A DNA stretch of 64,000 bases from Hybos culiciformis (taxonomy: Eukaryota > Arthropoda > Insecta > Diptera > Hybotidae): positions 71,897,842-71,961,841 of the forward strand of contig OZ023273.1 in NCBI GenBank assembly GCA_964007475.1, written 5' to 3'. Positions within the stretch are counted from its first letter, which is position 1; each line of letters starts with the position of its first letter. The position numbers were made by a program, and so were the translations under genes. Shown piece after piece: positions 23,137 through 33,599 of this stretch. The notes under the pieces are model-generated. The model saw only the letters and a program-made list of their open reading frames with translations. It was not told the origin of the DNA and searched no databases.

Positions 23137-23440
23137 CTGAGCAAAAGTCTAGAACCTAGTACATAAAAATAGAGTTGTAGTTACTAGATTTGTAGCCACT
23201 TGGAGATGTTTGAAATCTAGCTTCCAAAATTTACCTAGATTTCAGTTAAAAACACGAAACTAGATTCCTAGTGGAATTTTAAGTAACAAGGCTAGAGCTT
23301 CCGTTTATTTACGATTAATCTAGTTTGTTGAACTAACTAATCAAACTGAAATCTAGTATCAAATAATTGAAATCTAGCAAGGAGAAATAGATTACAATTG
23401 CAGAAACTAGATTTTAATAATTCTGGAAATTGGTGGAGGC
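23137..23440. repeat. Cluster of short aatctag motifs in both orientations
   Basis: About ten occurrences of aaatctag or ctagatt with variable spacing fill 300 bp, for example gaaatctagcttcc, acctagatttcag and gaaactagattcc. The words alternate in orientation. This resembles the other phrase-like motif arrays of this window. Confidence 0.55.
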
Positions 23441-23479
23441 TCTTCAGCCAGATAATTCTTTGTAAATGATGTCGCAATT

Positions 23480-23700
23480 ATTGAGCATTTAGTGCTTAAT
23501 TTGCGACTATTAGTGCCACAAAAACTGGAATTTGTGCTCGCTTGGTTTTTGAAAAACTTTGATTTTTGAATTTCGAACATGGGTCAAGGGGTATCTCTGG
23601 TTGGATTCGAATTTCGAACAAAATAATGATGATATCATTTAGTGCTTAATTTGCGCCCATTTGTGTTATAAAAACTAGAATTTGTGCGCTTCAAAATTAT
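23480..23700 (+). repeat. Imperfect direct repeat, about 70-bp units
   Basis: The segment catttagtgcttaatttgcg recurs at about 23485 and 23637, each followed by an aaaactrgaatttgtgc phrase. The units are separated by cgaatttcgaac words. Non-coding. Confidence 0.65.
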
Positions 23701-24667
23701 GTAAAAACAATTTTTTTAGATTAGGCGAAAATTCCAAAATTTGAATCAATTTTTTTTTTTTCGTTTTTTATTGATTCTGCAAAAGTGTATTAACAACATC
23801 TCGCGGAAGGTTTAAATATTTTTGTTTTGCCATTGACAGAACTTAATTTTTGTCCATTAAAAAAAAAAAAAATTATATATATATATAGAGAATAGTGGTG
23901 TTTGTAATATAGTAACAGTTGCTCGCCTGTATTTAGTAAATATATGAGATAAAAATATATTGTTAGCATTTTTTTTACTCATTCTATACCAAGATTGACA
24001 TATCTGATGATTGAATACGAGATTTCATTAAAGCTAAAATAAAGTCTCTAGTTTTTTTTCCTTTGCCTTTAATAATATGCGAAAGACATAGGAAGTATTT
24101 TCCTATTCCTTTTTTTATTTGTTTTTTTTTTGGAGGGTATAGAAAAGTTATAAAAAAAATTCTGAAGATTTATACAAGACATAATATAATTTATCAAAAA
24201 AGGCAAGCATAATATAGGAAAAATAGAAGAAGAAAAAAATATAAAAAAACAGAATATGAAACGATCTGAGGTTTTGCTTCAGAAAGCATTTAATTTAATA
24301 TATTTTTTTTTTTTAACAAACCTAGATTAAATTTATTGATGATGTATTTTATTAAAGGATTTTCCTATTAAGACTAAGTATTAATTGTAAATGTAAAAAT
24401 CTAGACATTTTTTTTTTGTTCAATGTAAATAGAATATCCATTTTTTACAGAAAAATCTATGCTAAAAAAAATTACTATAATATACATACATTTATAATGT
24501 ATAATACGAAAAGAAAAATTACGGTGTAGAAGAATAATTGGGTAGTAAAGTACGTTCTTATACACAGGGGAATCCATATAGAAATAATTTTTAAATTCCA
24601 TTTTCATTATGAATAGAGATTGTTAAAAATCACCCCGTAAAAACTAAGTTTTTCACTATAAAAGCTT

Positions 24668-24770
24668 TATATGTGAATGAGTGTGTGAGTGCGAGGATGA
24701 GTGTGTGTGTGAGTGTGTGTGTGAGTGTTTGTGTGAGTGTGTGTGTGTGTGAGTGTGAGTGTGTGATGTC
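24668..24770 (+). repeat. GT-rich microsatellite
   Basis: A (GAGTGTGTGT)n-like tract runs from about 24678 to 24766. It creates spurious low-complexity ORFs on both strands. Confidence 0.9.
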
Positions 24771-24925
24771 AAAGTGCATTGTCATCGACGACAAAGCGAT
24801 GTGGTGTTGGTTGGATACCAGGGATTGCGTCAATTTTGACTTTGCGGACAAACATTTGTAGGAACGATCTTATGATAGAATTATTTTCAAACTAATTAAA
24901 AAATAGTAGGTTATAAATAATATAT

Positions 24926-25078
24926 GTTAACTAAATTTTACGAGGTGTCTATACACACAAACACATAGACACGAGTCGAAATTATATCACGAGACCGAAG
25001 GTCGAGTGATATAATATTGACAAGTCTCTATGTGTTTGTGTGTATAGACAACGAGTTGTTATAACAAATTTTGTTAAC
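24926..25078. repeat. Long imperfect hairpin
   Basis: The left arm gttaac...gtctatacacacaaacac pairs with gtgtttgtgtgtatagac...gttaac; the inner arms continue through cacgagtc/gacaagt and tatatcac/gtgatata to a small core gagaccgaaggtcga. The total span is 153 bp. Confidence 0.8.
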
Positions 25079-25165
25079 ATATCTTATATACTGCTTTAAT
25101 GCGTAGGGGAGAGGTAGTTGCAAAGAGAGAATATAGAGATAATTTATAATAAAAAAGGAAAAAAA

Positions 25166-25437
25166 TAAGTTAAAAACGAGTTTTCCAAAAAACTGAGGCC
25201 AGGCCGCATAAAAAAGTAGAAAATAACTTTTTCTTCACACACAGAGGTGGACTCAGATTTGTTGATTGGGACGTAAGTAAGTGATTTGATTCATGAAGAG
25301 AAAGAATATTCAAGAGAAATGTCCCAATCAAAAAATCTGAGTCCACCTCTGTGTGTGAAGAAAAAGTTATTTTCTACTTTTTCATGCGGCCTGGCCTCAG
25401 TTTTTTGGAAAACTCGTTTTTAACTTATTTTTATTTT
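25166..25437. mobile_element. Foldback MITE with about 108-bp near-perfect arms
   Basis: The left arm (aataagttaaaaacgagttt ... ttgattgggac) is repeated in reverse at about 25321-25434 (gtcccaatcaa ... aaactcgtttttaactta). The spacer is about 50 bp. Arms differ at only a few positions, so the element or its duplication is young. Non-coding; would form a strong RNA hairpin if transcribed. Confidence 0.82.
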
Positions 25438-26094
25438 CTGCCTTTTTCACGTTAACTAAATTGTTATTATGTGCTGCATGGATGTTTGAAAACCATTTTA
25501 TGACTAATCATATCGATGAAAATTTTTCCGATGATTTTTCCGCTTTTTCGGGTTTTCCATGGAGTTTTCTGCAAAAGCAACTTTATGCAACTCATTTCGC
25601 TCTACAACTTTGTCTCAGGTTGCAAAACGCTCAAATGCTTCCTTGGTCGGGAAAACTCCGGAAAAGCGTTTTACATGAATTTTCTTCGATTTTTTCTGCA
25701 AGTTTTCACCATTGTCGGAGAGAAAGTAATGATGCCAGTTGATAGGGAACTTGAACCTGCATAATTTAGAAAACTTTTTTACCGGAAAATTGTCCGGAAA
25801 AGTCGGAAAATTCCGGAAAATATTTTCGGAAAAATCAGAAAACTTTGCATTTTTCCTAAAACGGATTTATCACTACTCAAATTTGTACCAAATTTTCAAC
25901 CCGATTTTCCGGGTTTTCCATGGAAATTTCCGCTTCAAATTTTGATAGCTTCAATTGTCACACGACATGAACCTGTGTGCCAAATTTCAGCTCGCTGTGA
26001 TGACGAAAAGTGGGTCTACGAAAGTGTCGAAAATAGTAAAGAAATATATATACAGACAAATTACTTTACGAGTTAATAAGAATTGTGTCCTCAA

Positions 26095-26330
26095 AAAAGG
26101 GAAATGTTCCACGTTAATTTTATTTTAATTTCTCTTTCTTTTAGAGATAAAAGAAAAAAAGGGAAATTTTCCACGTTAATTTTATTTTAATTTCTCTTTC
26201 TTTTAGAGATAAAAGAAAAAAAGGGACATGTTCCAAATTTAATTTTATTTTAATTTCTCTTTCTTTTAGATATAAAAGAAAAAAAGTGAAATGTTACTTG
26301 TTAATTTTATTTTAATTTCTTTGTGAGTGT
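26095..26330 (+). repeat. Tandem repeat, about 62-bp unit, four copies
   Basis: The unit contains aattttattttaatttctct and ttctttta-gataaaagaaaa with a ggaaatgtt-type lead. Four units are recognisable; the last is partial. Confidence 0.85.
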
Positions 26331-26459
26331 CAGTGATATTAATTTTGTGTATGAATTACGTAGTTCTCATTTTTTCTCATTTTTTTTTTGTATTTGGCTG
26401 TATTGAAATATTGTGAGAGATATTATGTTTGTTTAGGTATTACGTAATATTCAATACGA

Positions 26460-26575
26460 AACATCTAAATGATTTCATTATTTACGCTGATGCATCTAAA
26501 TTTTTTCATTATATACGCTGATGCATCTAAATGATTTCATTATTTACGCAGATTCATCTAAATGATTGCATGTGT
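26460..26575 (+). repeat. Tandem repeat, about 36-bp unit
   Basis: The words catctaaatgatttcattat and tttacgctgatg recur three to four times. The array directly precedes the gtattgacgcatataat end block of family H copy 2. Confidence 0.8.
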
Positions 26576-26640
26576 ATTGACGCATATAATACTCCATTTA
26601 GTGATCTAAATTCTATAGCACTAAATACAACATAACGATC

Positions 26641-27185
26641 CCCTACGCATTAAAAAATATTAATATATATATTGTTTTGTGTGACATTCTTACTCGGTAC
26701 TATAAATAATAAAAAATCTACCTAGTTTATATAAAAAAAAACTTGTTTTTAGAATGAAAATATATATTTAATTTGTTCATTACATGGGGAAAAAAATAGC
26801 AATTAGGTAAAATTATACCAATTTAAATTAAAAAAAAAAATTAATTTATTAAAACTATTAAATCATCATTTTTTCTGCTTTAATAAACTTTTACTATATT
26901 ATAAATTACAAATATATATGTATAATAAATAGGTAAACTAACTCAGTTGTTGTGAGTATTCTTGCTTTCACAACTGCATTAGAATTTAACGACCCATCAA
27001 AAAGAAATCAATAATTTTCTATATCGTCTAATCATTTTCAGATATTCTATTCTTTCTCTTTATCCCTTTTAAACATTCTTGCTTTTTTTATACATTTTAA
27101 CGCAAAAAGGTAGGAATTAATATTTTTTTTACTTTATCTTCGACGTCAATTGGCATTATGACTATTAGATGTTTTTAATTTGATG
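26641..27185. other. AT-rich non-coding stretch
   Basis: No gene or repeat is recognised beyond homopolymers. Confidence 0.5.
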
Positions 27186-27725
27186 ATCAAATTCTGTGTT
27201 CAAAAGCCAAAACGTCTTAAATGATGATGAAGACTCAATTGAGAAAACATTTTAAAGTTGCTTCTTTATTTAAGTTGTTAATTTTCATCCTTGTCCTTCT
27301 ATGACAATCTGTTGTTAAGAAGTTATAGACATTCGACGAACGTCGTAAGTTAAATTTTTTGAAAATGTCTTATTTGTTTCTTATTCAAATAACAAAAATT
27401 TTAAGGAATAATTTGATAATTTATGAACAAAAAACTGAAACTCAATTTCTTAAAAAAAAGTAAAATTTTTAATAAATACTTACATTTATTGTAATTTAGA
27501 AAAAAAGTTTTATTTCGCTTTAACTACTTCTTTACAAAAACTAAGTTTTTGCAGATAAGATGTTCTGGATTTTAAACAAAGAATTTGTAATTTTTTTTAA
27601 TTTTTCTTTTAACTAAACATGAAGTTAATTGTATTTAAGTCCCTTTAAGTTTATATTTTATGTTCCTTTTACAAAGTGTAATCGAATTTATGTTTTTCTG
27701 TTATGACCTTCCTTCTTTCCAATGT
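27186..27725 (+). repeat. Dispersed repeat (family C), copy 2
   Basis: It begins atcaaattctgtgttcaaaa and contains gttgcttctttattta and gaagttatagacat, the inverse of 21150-21440. The region beyond 27430 matches 20995-21110 in part (for example tttattycgctyta). Non-coding. Confidence 0.7.
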
Positions 27726-28442
27726 GGAACCAATATTTTTTTTTTCAATAAATTAATTTTAAATAATAATTAATTAATAATAAGTTCATTTGGATTCGTC
27801 GAACAAATTAAGATTTTTATATAATAATGCTTTATTTTTTATGCAACAGTATTTATCTACCTATTATACTTTTATTTTATTTTATTATGTAAATTCCTGA
27901 ATATGGTCAATTAGTATTATATTTAGCCTGAACAATCAAAAATATTTATCCCAAAATTTTAGGATGAAAAAAAAATAAAAATTATAATATCGTATAATAA
28001 AAAATAATATATGTATGTAGATATTTTTGTTTGTAATTTGTATCCGGAATAGTAAAAAAAGATTAATTGGTGGAGACATTTAGCTCTGAAAATAAAGTTT
28101 CACTATATGTGGTGTCACTCTTATGGTTTTTTGTTACAAAATTTTGTTTTTGTACGATTACTCAGATTAAAATTTTTTTATTTTTTTTTTTTTTTAACAG
28201 TAGTGTGTGTATATTCAAATAATTTTTACTTTTTTAATTTTGTTAAAACTTTTTCTGTTTGAATTGTCAATTTAATTAAAAGTTGTACCATGATAACCTT
28301 TTTTTTTTATTTTTATTTTTTTTATATTAAAGATACATGTAATAAAAAAAAAACTTTTTTAATACTTTTGTTTACTTAAAATATTATTTAAAATTGGTCG
28401 CCATTTAAATCAAGTGTGGCGACTACACAACTATTAGAATAT
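27726..28442. other. AT-rich non-coding stretch
   Basis: No gene is recognised. It borders the 3' end of the LINE. Confidence 0.5.
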
Positions 28443-28798
28443 TTATTATTATTATTAGAAATTTATTTGTAGGGCTTACAACACTTGTAGGTTTTATAAA
28501 GCCCGTGTTATCTTCTTTTTTTTTTTTTCTTCTCTTAGATGCTATATTTTTACAATACAATATAATAAATAGTACTTATTTATTTTCATTAATAGTTAAA
28601 TTAAGAATAAAATAGTATTTTTCCTGATAATATAATAATTTTCATAATAATTTTAACATAAAATTTTCCTATAGTTACAATCTTTTTCCAACAAATAAAA
28701 TAGAGAAAAAAAATAAAAAATTAAAATAAATAAATAAATAATTCATTTTCAATCTTTTTGATAACTCATAAATCTTTCAAATTTAGTAGATAAATTTT

Positions 28799-29827
28799 TT
28801 ATATAAGTTCTAAAATTTTAATTTCTTTTAGGAAATTTATGATATTAATATAATTGTCTTCTGAGTCCTGTGACAGGCTTTGTAAATTGATTTTAAAATA
28901 ATTCCTTTCCCTTGTGTAAAGTAAACAGTCTTCAAAAATGTGTCTTATTGTTATGGGTGTAAAATTTTTTAAGTTGCAAGGACATAAGGGCGGTATGAGA
29001 TTATGTGGATCAAAGAGGTGTGCGTGGGTTAGTTTTGAGTGCCCTATTCGTAATCTAGTAATCTTAACGGATTCTTTTCTACGAAGAGTATCTAATGTTT
29101 TCCATTTTCCAATGTCCGGTTTTATTACCTTAAGTTTATTGTTAGTTATTGAATTCCAAAAGTTTTGAAATTCTTTTATAATGATGGAATTTACTTTGAA
29201 TTTAAAATCTTTGTAAAGAAAGGTATAGTTTTTGTATAATTCTTCATTAACTGCTAGTTTCGCTAATTCATCAGCTTTCTCATTTCCTGAAATACCTGAG
29301 TGACCAGGAATCCATAAGAAGGATATGAAATTGCTACTTAGCTCTATTTTTTCCCTGATTTTTTGGATTAGAGGATTTGTAGAGTACAAATGTTCTAATG
29401 CTTGTAACCCACTTAATGAATCTGTACAAATTAGACATTTTGTTTCCTTGAAGTTAGAATCAATATATAAGACTACTTGGAGAATAGCAAAAAGTTCTGC
29501 AGTAAATATGCTGGTATTTGGTGCTAAATGAAATTTTCTTTCAATTCCTTCGCAAAAGAATGCACATCCTGTTTCGTCGTTTATAATGCTTCCGTCAGTA
29601 TAAAAAAGTTTATAGTTTTTATATTTAGTCATTGTTTTTTCTGTAAATAGCTTTTTGAATATGACTGTGTTAGTTGAGTTCTTTCTGTTTTTATTCATTG
29701 AAATGTCTATGTCAATTGAATTTAATATCCATGGTGGAGTTTTTTGGAATTTTTGAGTTTCTATTTTCATTGAGGTGGGGTCGGTTACTTCTTCAATTAA
29801 TTTTTTGACTCTTACATTAAATGGTTG
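28799..29827 (-). pseudogene. LINE ORF2, RNase H portion (after an in-frame stop)
   Basis: The 323-residue open frame from ATG 29770 is the C-terminal part of ORF2 and is in the same frame as the RT part; the 19 codons between it and the upstream TAA (29828-29830) are open. It reads FYTDGS, TAELFAIL, CTDSLSG and GHSGISGNEKADELA, giving the D-E-D-D set of RNase HI. The domain would remove the RNA template after first-strand synthesis. After it comes a 120-residue tail ending near 28799 that includes CPCNLKNFTPITIRHIFEDC, a CCHC-like tail common after LINE RNase H. Only the stop separates it from RT; an internal start at 29770 is possible but unsupported. Confidence 0.85.
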
Positions 29828-32380
29828 TTAATTTAATTTATAGCCACTGAGTTTTGTAACTAATTTTTCATTATAATTTAACTCATTTAAGGGATGTTCT
29901 TGGAAGGAAAGGGTTTTTAATCCATACTGGATTGCTAATTTTTTTCTCCTTAGTTGTAAGGGTGGCTGGTTCACTTCAATTAATAAACTATCTATTGGGC
30001 TTGTACGGAAAGCTCCGGTAGCGATTCGTATGCCCGTATTTAATATCGAATCTAGAGATTTAATTTGATTTTTTGGAGCTGTTTCATATAAAAATGAGGC
30101 ATAATCTATTACTGAAATAACTAACATATTGAGTAATCTTAGAAGGAGTCTTCGATCTGAACCATAAGTTGTTTTTGATAGAATTTTTAGAATATTTAGA
30201 TTTTGTGTGGCCTTTGCCTTGATGATTTTAATATGTTTGGTCCATTTTAATTTTTGATCAAAAACTAGACCTAAGAATTTGTGTTCCTTAACATATTCAA
30301 GTTTTGTGTCTTTTAAGTAAATGTCGGGATAATTGAATTTTCTCTTTTTAGTGAACAACATCGCAACTGTTTTTGTTTGTGAGAATTTAAAACCAGTTTT
30401 ATCACACCACCTAGAAAGCGAATTCAAACAAGATTGTATTTTTATTTTAATTTTATTCGGATTTTTGCCTGTTGCAAAAATGGCTAAGTCGTCTGCAAAA
30501 CTAACATATTTTATTGGGTTTTTTATAAATTTTATAATGCTGTTTATAGCTATAATAAATAGGATTACACTTAATACCGATCCTTGAGGGATTCCGTTTT
30601 CAAAATATTTTTCACTCGATGATATGTTTCCCAGGACGACCCACGCTCTTCTTTTATCTAAAAAGTTTTGGATAAATTTTAATATATTTCCCTTGAAACC
30701 CATGGATCGTAATTCTTGTAGAATTTGTCTTTTCCACACCATATCGTAAGCCTTTTCCAAATCGAAAAAGACTGATATAAGGAATTTTTTGGTAGAAAAT
30801 GCAGTCATTATTTGAGATTCCAAATAAGACAGATTATCCAGCGTGCTTCGATGTTTTCTAAATCCTGATTGAAAAATTGAAATTAACTTTCTATTTTCCA
30901 AGGTCCACACTAATCTTTTTGAAATCATCCTTTCTAAAAGCTTACACAAGCAATTTGTTAAAGATATTGGACGATAATTTGTTGGTATTTTAGGGTCTTT
31001 TCCAGGTTTAAGTATAGGAATTAGATTTGCATTTCTCCAATTATCAGGTAGCGTTCCTTTAGTATATATTTCATTATAGAATTGTAACAGGATATTTAGT
31101 TGTTCTTGATTGAATTGTTTGATCATGTCGTAATGTATATTGTCTGGTCCTGGCGAACTTCCAGTACAATCTTTGAGGGCATTTTCTAATTCAGTTATTG
31201 AAAATTTTTGGTTATAAGGTTCGGAGTGATCTTCTTGTATATGTAATTGTGTTTGTTCAATTTTATGCTTATTTTTTTTTAAAATGTCAGTGTAATTATC
31301 TGAGCTAGAGACTTTCCTAAAGTGTTCTGCTATAATTTCTGCTATTTCAGATCTATCAGTAATGATTTTATTGTCTTTGATAATAGTTGGTATATCATGA
31401 TTTTTATATTTTCCACTTACTTGTCTAATTTTTTCAAATACCTTGGATGCTGGAGTGTTGCTGTTGATAGAATCAACAAATTTAATCCAGTGTTCTTTTT
31501 TTTTTTCCCTGATCAATTTTCTAGAACTATATTTTGCTACAACAAATTTTTGGTAGTCATTCAGGTCTAGAGAATTCTTGAATTTCCTGAACAGAAATTT
31601 TCTATTTTTGATAGATATGGCAATTTCTTTGTCCCACCAGGGAACTTTTTTTTTATAATTGATTACGGATTGGTAAGGAATAACTTTCTCTGCTGATTCT
31701 ATAATATTGGAAGTTATATAATTTTCATATGTATTTATATCTCTAAATTTTGTATATCTTAGATTAAGTTTTTCTCTAAAGTCATTCCAGTTAACTGATT
31801 TTAAATTCCATTTATTTGTTTTTGGGTTATGTTTTATTGGATTTATTAGGGGCAAAATAATTGGAAAATGATCACTACAATGTAAATCATCTTCTACATA
31901 CCAGTCAAAATAGTGAAGAATATTTGGACTTGCTATTGTAAGGTCTATTGCACTAAAAGATTTGTATGCCGAACTGAAATGTGTAGCGTTTCCTTTATTT
32001 AGGATTGCTAGGTTATTATTGTTTATTAGATTTTCCATTCTTTTGCCCCTCGTATCAATTTTGTCAGATCCCCATAAAAAATTGTTGCAATTAAAATCAC
32101 CTAATATTAAATATTGACAGTCAAATTGATTTATTATGTATTGCATTTCGTTTTCCGAAATTTTTTCATTGGGGGGTAAATAGATATTACAAATTATTAA
32201 TTTAATTGGATAAAAAACTTTTACTGCTACTACTTGTAGGTGGGTATTTATAAGAACTTCTTCGCAGCTAGGGATTGCAAAAAAAGCAAAAAAAACCAAT
32301 ACCGGTATTTCGGTATTGAACTTTACTGATACCGGGATCCCGGTTTTAATACCGGTATTCCAAAAAATAATATTCCTCAA
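29828..32380 (-). pseudogene. LINE ORF2, endonuclease remainder and reverse transcriptase
   Basis: The first 37 codons of this 850-residue frame derive from the inserted hAT element; true ORF2 starts again at SCEEVLINTH. The endonuclease remainder has LILGDFNCNNFLWGS and SAIDLTIA and CSDHFPI with its catalytic D and H residues. The RT has SGFRKHRST, FDLEKAYDMVW, GIPQGSVLS and the active site FADD (codons at about 30487-30499). The thumb follows, with WTKHIKIIKAK. The frame ends at TAA 29830-29828, right before RNase H. The N-terminal endonuclease is elsewhere (33376-33599). Roughly 810 codons stay open, so inactivation is fairly recent. Confidence 0.88.
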
Positions 32381-33367
32381 AATAAAAAATACCTATAATA
32401 ATTATTATAAAACTGAAAAAAAAAAATATTTAATTAATAAAAAACATACCCACTGCTAATTGCAACCTCCAATAATTTAAAAAAAATACTTTCACACTAA
32501 ATCAGCAGAATTGTTAAAATATTTAAGTAAATACAAATGCAACTACAAACAACAAACTATTAGTCTAAGAGCTCGCAACGTTTTTGGCACGTGATTTTAG
32601 CAAGGCTCATTTTTTAAAATATTGTTAAATGCTACGGTGCAGGACTCATAAGGGTAGTCTGGCTGTCAGATGACGTTGCGTTTACCCGTGGGAGCAGATC
32701 CAGGTAGGTCAAAGAAAAAATGCAAAATTACGTGATAATAGCACGATTTCTAGTTATGTCACTTGTTTGTGCTTATTATATGAAATGTTAATGCATCATT
32801 GCCAGACGGCTTCGGAGTTGTTAAGACCGTGCCAGACCTTGATTTATAACAAAAAAAAACTTCAATTTCACGTCATTTTAGCAAGACTGAAATTTTTATA
32901 TGTTATAGATTGGATCTTATATATACTACATTCAATTTGCCAGACGGAAATACCGTTGCTAAATGGATGCCAGACCTATGCCATTTTTAATTTGTTTTTT
33001 TCATGTAATTTTGCATTTTTTTTACCTACTTGGTTCTGCTCCCACGGGTAAACGCAACGTCGTCTGACAGCCAGACTACCTTTATGCGTCCTGCACCGTA
33101 GTATGGGACATTATATTACAAAATGAGCCTTGCTAAAATCACGTGAATTCTTACGTTGCGAGCTCTTGGACTATATTAAGAGCCCTCAGTGCGGAAAATG
33201 TGTCTCTACTAAAAATATCAAAAAAATATTGAATAATAAATCCTCAGAAAAAAATTTAAATACCGAAATACCGGTTTTGACAAATATAATACCGGTATTG
33301 ATTTTCATTGGTTTTTTCCGAAATACCGGGATCCCGGTATCCCGGGATCCCGGTATTGCGATCCCTA
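32269..33367. mobile_element. hAT element inserted in LINE ORF2
   Basis: The ends TAGGGATTGCAA and TTGCGATCCCTA are 12-bp inverted repeats with one mismatch. The 8 bp ttcgcagc occurs directly outside at 32261-32268 and 33368-33375. Both fit hAT. Subterminal DNA is full of ccggtat and ataccgg words (for example accgggatcccggt), in both orientations. The 1099-bp body has no transposase; most of it is another inverted-repeat element (32561-33173). Confidence 0.9.
32561..33173. mobile_element. Inverted-repeat element nested in the hAT
   Basis: The left arm tagtctaagagctcgcaacg is answered by cgttgcgagctcttggacta. The arms run about 150 bp and include gcacgtgattttagcaaggc, ggtagtctggctgtcagatg and cgtttacccgtgggagcaga with their inverses near 33020-33160. 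Flanking tat on both sides may be a TA-type duplication. The core has two related blocks, both beginning ccagacgg and ending gccagacc (about 32800-32840 and 32938-32976). Confidence 0.8.
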
Positions 33368-33375
33368 TTCGCAGC

Positions 33376-33599
33376 TATAATTGGATAATTGGAGTATCTA
33401 AATTTTTAGAAAAGACATTATAATTTCTAATTTTTGGTTTATGGTTAGCTTTGAATTTTGTTTCCTGTACACAAAAAATAAAGGTATTATATTTATTGAT
33501 TAATATAGTGAATTCGTTAAAGTGGTTATAAAAAACGCAACAATTCCATTGTATTATATTAGTCATCATTGTAATCCATATTTGATGATGTTTCATCAT
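33376..33599 (-). pseudogene. LINE ORF2, N-terminal endonuclease fragment
   Basis: Reading from ATG 33599 gives IIQWNCCVFYNHFNEF and FIFCVQETKF, the start of an AP endonuclease (usual IxQxNxxG... and LQETxL); the N and E residues are the metal-binding ones. It overlaps the end of ORF1 by 41 bases in another frame. The hAT insertion cuts it at 33375. Subtracting the inserted element and its duplication (1107 bp, a multiple of three) does not bring it into the frame of the downstream half, and the glycine-rich segment normally in between is missing, so there is an additional frameshift or small deletion. Confidence 0.78.

Larger units (their letters stand above)
24926..26640 (+). repeat. Hairpin-bearing dispersed repeat (family H), copy 2
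   Basis: The long hairpin 24926-25078 is followed by ggggagaggtagttgca (cf. 1962) and, after 1.4 kb of inserted or expanded DNA, by gtgtattgacgcatataata and gatctaaattc, matching copy 1 near 2090-2130. The extra DNA includes a foldback (25166-25437), a ccggaaaa-rich segment (25530-25935) and two small tandem arrays. So this is a longer family member or one split by later insertions. Confidence 0.6.

Noticed and set aside
24630..24861. ORFs over the GT-rich tract on both strands
   Set aside because: Microsatellite translations rich in Val/Ser/Cys or His/Thr with no domain.
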